Shown: positions 58,598-64,000 of the stretch, piece by piece
Layout: each line of letters opens with the position of its first letter
Numbering within the stretch: position 1 is the first letter of the stretch
Assembly: GCF_000160575.1 (NCBI RefSeq)
Contig: NZ_GG697132.1
Coordinates: 62,001-126,000, forward strand
Origin: Weissella paramesenteroides ATCC 33313
Lineage (GTDB): Bacteria > Bacillota > Bacilli > Lactobacillales > Lactobacillaceae
Reading direction: 5' to 3'
DNA length: 64,000 nucleotides
Notes under the pieces: model-generated
The model's database searches: none
Told to the model about the DNA's origin: nothing
Seen by the model: the letters and a program-made list of their open reading frames with translations, nothing else
Made by a program: the position numbers and the translations under genes

Positions 58598-60467
58598 CCC
58601 ATGCACCATCATCCCAATCATCGTCTAACTCATTATATGGCTCATACGGTAATGCAATCGAGAATGTTGATCCTTCACCTTCAGTCGATTCTACCCATAC
58701 ACGACCATTAAAACGCTCAATAATTTCTTTCGAGATAGCCAATCCAAGACCTGTACCACCTTGCGCTCTAGAACGAGCCTTATCGACACGGAAGAAACGA
58801 TCAAAAATTTGCTTCATATTTGACTTTGGAATACCTAATCCTTGATCAGTAATACTCAAAACCACTTCACTATCACGATCTTCTAATCGTGCTGTAATAA
58901 CGCCACCATCAGGCGAATACTTAATGGCATTGTTCATGATATTATCAATTACCTGCGTAAACTTCGATGTATCAATTTCGACCCAGATTTGTAATTGCGG
59001 AATCATGCGCTTAATTGTGTAATATTTTTCTGGTTTATCGTCATTGGCAATAATCATATCAAAACGATCTAAAATATAATTGAACAATGCCGCAATGTTA
59101 ATATACTCTTTCTCCAGCTTCATGGTACCTGAATCCATACGTGACAATTCTAACAAATCATTAATCATATGAATCATACGTGTGGTCTCATCTTGAGCAA
59201 CTTGCAAGAAATTATGCGCAACTTCTGGATCTTCTACTGCACCATCTTGCAAAGCATCCACATATGATTTAACAGAAGTTAACGGTGTACGTAACTCATG
59301 TGACACATTAGAAACGAATTGTCGACGTTCACGTTCAGTTCGCTGCTGTTCAGTAACGTCATGCAAAACAATAACCAGTCCTGAAATAAATCCTGATGCA
59401 CGTTCAATTAGACTAAAATACGCCCGAATCATTAATGGATGTTCATCTGTACTAAAATCTAATAACAACTCGTGCCGATTATCTAAAAGATCACGTAAAC
59501 TATATTGATCTGCAATACGTAATATATCCAAAATTGAGCGACCGTTAGCCTTTTGATTTTCAGATAACCCAGTCATCCGTAAAGCTGCAATATTTATAAT
59601 GTTAATATTACCGCGTCGATCCGTTGCAATAACACCATCAGTCATGTGCTCCAAAACAGAGTCTAGCCGACGACGTTCAAAATCCATTGAATTAGTCGTT
59701 TCTTCAATACGTTCTGCTAACACGTTAACATCTTGCGCGAGCTTACCAATTTCATCATTTGTCCGAACAACAATACCACCAGAATAATCACCTTGTGCAA
59801 TCTTAGCCGTTCTTGCACTAATTTCAGCAATTGGTCGTGTAATACTACGTGAGATAAAAATCGCCATAATAATACCAAGAACAACCGCAAAAACTAATGA
59901 TGCAAAATAGATGTATGATATCTTTGTTAAATTATTATAGACTGACTCTAAACTAGCTCGAACGACGACCACACCCACAACATTGCTTTCTCCATCTACC
60001 GTATTAACCAGTGGTTTAACCACTAATTGATAACGCGTACTGTTAACCGTAACGATTGGATTTTTTCTATATTTATTACCATTAATAGCTGCCTTGATAT
60101 TTGAATCTGTTGTCTTTTGCCCAATTTTATCTTGGTTATTAACATCATTCGTTCCACGCAGAACTCCTGCCGTATCAAAAACTTGAATTTCTGAAATAGC
60201 AGCATTGTTCGTTGACGTTAAAATTGTATGAACATCTTGATTCACCTTTGAATGACTACTACTAGCCAATTGTTGCGTCAAGGAATCGTCAACGTATGCC
60301 GGCAAAGCAATCTGATCACGAAAAGATGATAAACTTTGTTGCTCTAATTGACGCACAAAAAAAGCACCAACTAATTCCAAAGTAACAATTAATGTTAGCG
60401 TAAATACTAATGCAATTTTAAAATGAATAGATGAAAAAAAGCGGCGCCCTTTGCGACTACTTTGCAT
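58584..60467 (-). CDS. walK: Essential sensor histidine kinase WalK
   Basis: A 627-residue kinase: a first helix (about 15-35), an extracellular PAS-like domain, a second helix (about 187-209), HAMP (about 210-262), a cytoplasmic PAS (about 265-370) and a HisKA/HATPase core. FVSNVSHELRTPL carries the phospho-acceptor His. NIMNNAIKYSPDGG, DQGLGIP and GGTGLGLAISKEI are the N, G1 and G2 boxes. It controls cell-wall turnover through WalR. A C-terminal acidic tail DDDWDDGAWDEEE is present. Confidence 0.96.
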   Translation of the reverse strand: MQSSRKGRRFFSSIHFKIALVFTLTLIVTLELVGAFFVRQLEQQSLSSFRDQIALPAYVDDSLTQQLASSSHSKVNQDVHTILTSTNNAAISEIQVFDTAGVLRGTNDVNNQDKIGQKTTDSNIKAAINGNKYRKNPIVTVNSTRYQLVVKPLVNTVDGESNVVGVVVVRASLESVYNNLTKISYIYFASLVFAVVLGIIMAIFISRSITRPIAEISARTAKIAQGDYSGGIVVRTNDEIGKLAQDVNVLAERIEETTNSMDFERRRLDSVLEHMTDGVIATDRRGNINIINIAALRMTGLSENQKANGRSILDILRIADQYSLRDLLDNRHELLLDFSTDEHPLMIRAYFSLIERASGFISGLVIVLHDVTEQQRTERERRQFVSNVSHELRTPLTSVKSYVDALQDGAVEDPEVAHNFLQVAQDETTRMIHMINDLLELSRMDSGTMKLEKEYINIAALFNYILDRFDMIIANDDKPEKYYTIKRMIPQLQIWVEIDTSKFTQVIDNIMNNAIKYSPDGGVITARLEDRDSEVVLSITDQGLGIPKSNMKQIFDRFFRVDKARSRAQGGTGLGLAISKEIIERFNGRVWVESTEGEGSTFSIALPYEPYNELDDDWDDGAWDEEE

Positions 60468-60484
60468 GAATACTGCCTCTCTTA

Positions 60485-60525
60485 ATTACGAAAAAGACTA
60501 GCACCATGCCATTTGGCAAGGCACT
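60485..60525 (-). terminator. Terminator-like hairpin between walR and walK
   Basis: Stem AAGGCTAGTGCC / GGTGCTAGTCTT (G-T pairs) followed by TTTTT on the minus side within the 77-nt gap. It could reduce walK relative to walR expression. Confidence 0.6.
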
Positions 60526-60544
60526 AGCCTTTCAATTTAATGAT

Positions 60545-61249
60545 TTATTCTTCTGAAGCTTTCAGATAATATCCGACACCGCGACGGGTCATCAAAATTT
60601 GCGGATGACTTGGTGTCTCTTCAATTTTTTCACGGATACGTCGTACAGTGACATCAACTGTGCGTACATCCCCGAAATAATCATAACCCCATACCGTTTG
60701 TAATAAATCATCACGTGTCATGACTTGTCCAATATGCTTTGACAAGTGGTGTAATAACTCAAACTCACGATGAGTCAATTCGATATCTTGTCCATTTTTA
60801 GAAACCATGTAGGCATCAGGATGGATAGTCAGTGCGCCAATTTTAATGTCACCACTATCATCAACCTGACCTGACTGTCCAGAAACTGGTGATTGACGGC
60901 GCAAGTTAGCCTTTATCCGCGCCAATAGTTCACGGTTTGAAAATGGTTTCGTGACGTAATCATCCGCACCCATTTCTAAACCAAGTACTTTGTCAATTTC
61001 CGAATCTTTTGCAGTAACCATGATAACTGGTGTTTGAGATTTTGTCCGAATTTGACGCAATACTTCAGTTCCCTCAACCTCAGGTAACATTTGATCTAGA
61101 AGAACCAAGTCTGGTTCCTCACTCTCAAACAAATCCAAAGCTTCACGACCATCCATCGCCACAGCGACATCATAACCTTCTTTAGTTAAATTAAATTTTA
61201 TAATATCTGAAATAGGCTTTTCGTCATCTACGACCAATATTTTACTCAT
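60545..61249 (-). CDS. walR: Essential response regulator WalR
   Basis: A 234-residue OmpR-type regulator. The receiver domain has DDEKP, the phospho-acceptor Asp in [11 protein letters not shown] (about 53) and the Lys in [11 protein letters not shown]. The winged helix carries the [22 protein letters not shown] recognition helix region. It controls autolysins and wall genes. ATG 61249 has GGAGG 9 nt upstream. Confidence 0.96.
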   Translation of the reverse strand: MSKILVVDDEKPISDIIKFNLTKEGYDVAVAMDGREALDLFESEEPDLVLLDQMLPEVEGTEVLRQIRTKSQTPVIMVTAKDSEIDKVLGLEMGADDYVTKPFSNRELLARIKANLRRQSPVSGQSGQVDDSGDIKIGALTIHPDAYMVSKNGQDIELTHREFELLHHLSKHIGQVMTRDDLLQTVWGYDYFGDVRTVDVTVRRIREKIEETPSHPQILMTRRGVGYYLKASEE

Positions 61250-61285
61250 CACTATGTTCCTCCCAAGGGTGGGTCTCTGATTGAT

Positions 61286-61313
61286 ATTATATCATGCAAG
61301 CAGCTTTTACCAA
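61286..61313 (-). promoter_or_regulatory. wal operon promoter
   Basis: -35 TTGGTA (61308-61313), 16-nt spacer, consensus -10 TATAAT (61286-61291). Confidence 0.65.
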
Positions 61314-61439
61314 AATAAAACTTTATCAAAAATTTAAAAAACAAGATTACTCGACTATATATAGGTATATTTCACTTTAAAAAAAGTGATTTATACACGG
61401 TCTATTAATTCATTCGATATGATATTTTTAATTTAATGC

Positions 61440-61468
61440 TTGCAATCTTTTTTTACTGGTGGTATATT
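61440..61468 (+). promoter_or_regulatory. tRNA-Lys promoter, copy 1
   Basis: -35 TTGCAA (61440-61445), 17-nt spacer, -10 TATATT (61463-61468). A small hairpin TTGTT / AACAA follows in the tRNA leader. Confidence 0.75.
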
Positions 61469-61502
61469 ATTATTCGTTGTTGCGAAACAATTTCATCAAT
61501 TT

Positions 61503-61575
61503 GGACAAGTAGCTCAGTTGGTAGAGCAACGGACTCTTAATCCGTGGGTCCAGGGTTCGAGCCCCTGCTTGTCCA
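61503..61575 (+). tRNA. tRNA-Lys (anticodon CTT)
   Basis: A full cloverleaf: acceptor GGACAAG / CTTGTCC, D-arm GCTC / GAGC, anticodon stem ACGGA / TCCGT with loop CTCTTAA (CTT at 34-36), and T-arm with GGTTCGAGCC. The discriminator base is A; CCA is not encoded. Confidence 0.97.
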
Positions 61576-61582
61576 CTATATT

Positions 61583-61622
61583 AAAAAGGCGTCAGAATTA
61601 AAAAATTCTGACGCCTTTTTTC
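61583..61622. terminator. Terminator between tRNA-Lys and the guaB paralogue
   Basis: A perfect stem AAGGCGTCAGAATT / AATTCTGACGCCTT with T6 on the plus side and A-run on the other; serves both converging units. Confidence 0.9.
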
Positions 61623-61649
61623 ATTAATGATATCTACGTTTGTTATCAA

Positions 61650-62501
61650 TTAAATATGATGATAATTTGGGGCATCCTTAATCAATTCAATATCATGTGG
61701 ATGACTTTCAGTTAATCCCGCTGAAGTAATTTGAACAAATTGTGCTTGCTGACGTAGTGTTTCTACATCACCTGAACCGGTGTACCCCATACCCGATCGT
61801 AAACCACCATTGATTTGATAAATGTTATCTGCAATAACATCAGTAATCATTTTTTCATCAATCATTGTTGCAACCGCACCGGCAGCCAATGCTTTAACCA
61901 CATCCCCACTGTATTGAATGCCTGAGCCGAGAATGACATTTTTGTTAAATTCAGCTGCTTGTTCAGCAAAAGCCATAACAGTTGTCACGATAGCATTTAT
62001 TGGAGCACCATTAACAGTACCAACGATAATTGTATCGGCACCTGCAACAAGTGCTTGTTTGGCAATTTCCAAATCATCTACTGGTCCGAACCAGACTGGT
62101 ATTGAATTAAAGGTTGATTTAATTTCACTAATGTTTTTTACCAAAAAATCTTGCTTATCAGTCGGTAGGACTTGTACAACATCAGCACCTGCTTGTACTA
62201 ATTCTTCTACAGTATCAGTAGCCTCTACTGATACCCCAACTAGATAGTGATTATCTAATTGCTTAATTTTAGCCACATTTTCAGGTGTTGATAATTGAAC
62301 TGGCAGAATGGCCAACGTGCCTTCTTTTGCAAAATCAATTGCATTTGCCACCGTTGCAAATCTCGTTGCGCCAATTACCGGAATTGATAGTGTAATATTT
62401 TCAGCAACCTGTGTACTAATATCAATTTCATTCGGTAATACATTGGAAGCACTTGGTACCAACAATACCTCATCAAGTCCTAGTCCATTTTGGCTAAACA
62501 T
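61650..62501 (-). CDS. IMPDH/GuaB-like paralogue without catalytic Cys
   Basis: A 283-residue (beta/alpha)8 protein of the IMPDH/GMP-reductase family. The N-terminus GLGLDEVLLVPSASNVLPNE is textbook IMPDH. The Cys loop (GPGSICTT in active enzymes) is replaced by NGAPINAIVTT, and the Arg-Tyr flap is absent, so it should not catalyse. The C-terminus GGLRSGMGYTGSGDV, AGLTESHPHDIELI is the conserved IMPDH end including the potassium-site Glu-Ser-His (265-267), which the partner gene lacks. Start and the guaB stop overlap (TAATG), so the two are co-translated. Confidence 0.85.
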   Translation of the reverse strand: MFSQNGLGLDEVLLVPSASNVLPNEIDISTQVAENITLSIPVIGATRFATVANAIDFAKEGTLAILPVQLSTPENVAKIKQLDNHYLVGVSVEATDTVEELVQAGADVVQVLPTDKQDFLVKNISEIKSTFNSIPVWFGPVDDLEIAKQALVAGADTIIVGTVNGAPINAIVTTVMAFAEQAAEFNKNVILGSGIQYSGDVVKALAAGAVATMIDEKMITDVIADNIYQINGGLRSGMGYTGSGDVETLRQQAQFVQITSAGLTESHPHDIELIKDAPNYHHI

Positions 62502-63652
62502 TATACTAATTCCTCCTTGTTTTGCATGATGCGTACACTTTGTGGTACTTTTGCATAATCTTGTGTAGCTGTTGCTACTACCAAGTGTCCATTCTCAGCA
62601 GCTTGTAGAATTGAAGTAAAGCCACCTTTATTTAAGTTTTCAGCGACGTCATTTAATGCAGGTCGTAAAACATCAAGTAACGTTCCCTTATATGGTGTTT
62701 TACCTTCGATACCTTCTGGCACCATTTTATTTGCCTCATTGACTTCGCCCTGGAAATAGCGATCCTTTGAGCCATTTTGCATTGCTGCAATTGAACCCAT
62801 ACCTCTATAGGCCTTAAATTGTAACCCAGTAGCTTCATCAGTCAATACATCACCAGGTGTTTCATATGTGCCAGCAAGAACTGATCCCAACATAATTGCA
62901 TGACCACCAGCTAGAATAGCTTTTGACATATCTGCTGAAGTTTTAATACCACCGTCAGCGATAATTGCCTTATTGTATTCCTTTGCTGCTTCTGCTGCTG
63001 CAGCAATTGCTGAAATTTGGGGAACACCAACACCAGCAACCACACGAGTTGTACAAATTGATCCGGGACCAATGCCAACCTTAGCAACATCTGCTCCCGC
63101 ATCATACAGGGCACTAGCACCTTCCTTTGTCGCAATATTGCCAGCAATAATATTGATTTTAGGAAAGGCATCGCGAACTTCACGAATCTTACGTAAAACG
63201 CCTTCGGAATGTCCATGAGCCGAATCAAGGACAATTGCATCCGCACCAGCTGCGACTAATGCTCGCACACGTTCAAGCGTATTTGATGTAACGCCTACTG
63301 CACCAGCAACAATTAAACGTCCATGATCGTCAACTGCTGCATTTGGGTCAAGCGTCAGATCTACCTTCGCAGATTTAACGAAACGGATTTCTGCTGCCTG
63401 GTCTGCAATCAACATGTTTTTATGAATCACACCAAGACCACCAAATTTTGCCAAAGCAATTGCCATCGGAGACTCTGTGACCGTGTCCATTGCAGCAGAT
63501 AGAATCGGTTGATTCAATTTCAACGTTGGCGTAAGAATAGTTTGCATAGATATTTTATCTTGTTGGTTACCCACATTATTTTCCGGTAACGCGACATCTT
63601 CAAAAGTTAACCCCATCGGTACAAATTTATTTGCAATACTATAATTAGCCAT
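62501..63652 (-). CDS. guaB: CBS-less IMP dehydrogenase, catalytic subunit
   Basis: A 383-residue enzyme oxidising IMP to XMP, the first step to GMP. Catalytic parts are intact: LDSAHGHS, GNIATKEGA, GIGPGSICTT with Cys200, YRGMGSIAAM, and Arg298-Tyr299 of the flap. The two CBS (Bateman) domains are missing: the chain goes straight from LTLDPNAA to LIVAGAVG. The C-terminus after PYKGTLLDVL is unlike other IMPDHs and lacks the Glu-Ser-His potassium segment, which is found instead in the next gene. ATG 63652 has GGAGG; a more upstream in-frame start would lie inside the riboswitch. Confidence 0.92.
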   Translation of the reverse strand: MANYSIANKFVPMGLTFEDVALPENNVGNQQDKISMQTILTPTLKLNQPILSAAMDTVTESPMAIALAKFGGLGVIHKNMLIADQAAEIRFVKSAKVDLTLDPNAAVDDHGRLIVAGAVGVTSNTLERVRALVAAGADAIVLDSAHGHSEGVLRKIREVRDAFPKINIIAGNIATKEGASALYDAGADVAKVGIGPGSICTTRVVAGVGVPQISAIAAAAEAAKEYNKAIIADGGIKTSADMSKAILAGGHAIMLGSVLAGTYETPGDVLTDEATGLQFKAYRGMGSIAAMQNGSKDRYFQGEVNEANKMVPEGIEGKTPYKGTLLDVLRPALNDVAENLNKGGFTSILQAAENGHLVVATATQDYAKVPQSVRIMQNKEELV

Positions 63653-63672
63653 ATTTCCTCCATTTTTTTGTA

Positions 63673-63716
63673 TAAAAAAAGCATTTGCAAGATTGTATAG
63701 AATCCAACAAATGCTA
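63673..63716 (-). terminator. Riboswitch-controlled terminator of guaB
   Basis: A long stem AGCATTTGTTGGATT / AATCTTGCAAATGCT (G-T pairs, one mismatch) with T7 on the minus side. Its 5' arm TTGTTGGATT can instead pair with AATCCACAA of the aptamer P1 3' strand, the antiterminator. Confidence 0.85.
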
Positions 63717-63744
63717 GTTAACCAGACAGTTTCACTAATCAATT

Positions 63745-63814
63745 GTGGATTGTCGCCTATTATCGGGTAGGCGGTAGAGACTTGTTAGCCCATTTATCTA
63801 ACGATTAAATCTAC
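63745..63814 (-). promoter_or_regulatory. Guanine-class purine riboswitch
   Basis: The aptamer reads, 5' to 3' on the minus strand: P1 GTAGATT, J1/2 TAAT, P2 GTTAG, L2 ATAAATGGG, P2' CTAAC, J2/3 AAGTCTCTACC, P3 GCCTA, L3 CCCGATAA, P3' TAGGC, J3/1 with GAC, P1' AATCCAC. The J2/3 core and the L2 GG / L3 CC kissing bases match purine riboswitches, and the top P1 pair shows U-A in place of A-U. C at the specificity position predicts guanine (or hypoxanthine). Ligand binding would stabilise P1, release the terminator and turn guaB off. Confidence 0.88.
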
Positions 63815-63842
63815 AAGGTAGTTCATATTTATTTATCAATTG

Positions 63843-63870
63843 ATTTTACTCGACTTCTAAAAAATTGCAA
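63843..63870 (-). promoter_or_regulatory. guaB operon promoter
   Basis: -35 TTGCAA (63865-63870), 16-nt spacer, -10 TAAAAT (63843-63848), about 30 nt before the aptamer. Confidence 0.65.
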
Positions 63871-63904
63871 GTACTTATTTTTAATTTTTTTAAACCAAAA
63901 AAGC

Positions 63905-63933
63905 TTGCAATCATCCCTTTTATATGATATATT
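63905..63933 (+). promoter_or_regulatory. tRNA-Lys promoter, copy 2
   Basis: -35 TTGCAA (63905-63910), 17-nt spacer, -10 TATATT (63928-63933), the same boxes and spacing as copy 1. The leader hairpin is GTTGT / ACAAC, a base-changed version of copy 1's. Confidence 0.75.
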
Positions 63934-63966
63934 TATATTCGTCGTTGTGAGACAACTTAATAATTT

Positions 63967-64000
63967 GGACAAGTAGCTCAGTTGGTAGAGCAACGGACTC
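63967..64000 (+). tRNA. tRNA-Lys, second copy, cut by the window end
   Basis: The first 34 nt are identical to the tRNA-Lys at 61503. The sequence stops at the anticodon loop, so the anticodon itself is not fully seen. Confidence 0.85.

Noticed and set aside
61503-64000. tRNA-Lys repeat as an attachment site of an integrated element
   Set aside because: The second copy has its own promoter and leader, and the segment between holds only the guaB operon, with no integrase or phage genes.

Overview
The window is a low-GC Gram-positive chromosome segment from a lactic acid bacterium (Lactobacillales). It fits best with Leuconostocaceae, most likely Weissella: argGH, an acpS-alr fusion followed by mazF, the rpoE-pyrG-murA-cshA block, gdpP-rplI-dnaB, a CBS-less IMP dehydrogenase, and many AT-rich promoters with strong GGAGG ribosome binding sites. 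The genus is inferred, not proven. Almost all genes lie on the minus strand. I see no phage, insertion sequence or CRISPR array.

Layout. 0-2.7 kb: a decaying arabinoside locus (GH127 fragment, GPH transporter pseudogene, AraC regulator, cre site). 2.7-5.9 kb: argGH and a SemiSWEET. 6-11.5 kb: gluconate permease with a cre site, DJ-1/PfpI protein divergent from an HxlR regulator, gpmA, ferredoxin-NADP reductase, SseB. 11.9-18 kb: two MFS exporters, a degenerate pediocin-like bacteriocin with a putative immunity protein, a BMP-type binding protein, ispE. 18-22.2 kb: gdpP-rplI-dnaB. 22.4-31.7 kb: oppABCDF and a glutamine/glutamate ABC transporter. 31.8-37.5 kb: guanylate-kinase-like, Ser/Thr-rich and membrane proteins, pepV, nnrD, Gfo/Idh oxidoreductase. 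37.5-38.4 kb: a gene remnant behind a cre site and a large mosaic inverted-repeat element. 38.4-46.8 kb: ppx, trpS, helD, mazF, acpS-alr, cshA. 46.8-53.7 kb: murA, pyrG, rpoE, HAD and HD hydrolases, DUF1934. 53.7-61.3 kb: a predicted C-rich small RNA, then htrA-walJIHKR. 61.5-64 kb: two tRNA-Lys genes flanking a riboswitch-controlled guaB operon.

The most notable results are these. (1) A predicted sRNA (about 53772-53917, minus) has C-rich motifs in hairpin loops. Its terminator loop is perfectly complementary over 13 nt to the argG ribosome binding site. (2) A two-gene guaB operon under a guanine riboswitch encodes a catalytic IMPDH that lacks the usual C-terminal Glu-Ser-His segment. The translationally coupled paralogue lacks the catalytic Cys but keeps that segment, which suggests a split or heteromeric IMPDH. 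(3) MurA has Asp in place of the fosfomycin-target Cys. (4) AcpS and alanine racemase are fused in one reading frame, directly followed by an antitoxin-less mazF. (5) All three ABC/BMP substrate-binding proteins lack a lipobox Cys. (6) pyrG shows the GGGCTC start and terminator of reiterative-transcription attenuation. (7) A one-Cys pediocin-like bacteriocin is present.

Functionally the segment combines nitrogen and peptide supply (opp, gln, pepV, argGH), nucleotide control (guaB, pyrG), envelope synthesis and surveillance (murA, alr, wal operon, htrA, gdpP), and traces of sugar-gene loss suited to a nutrient-rich habitat.
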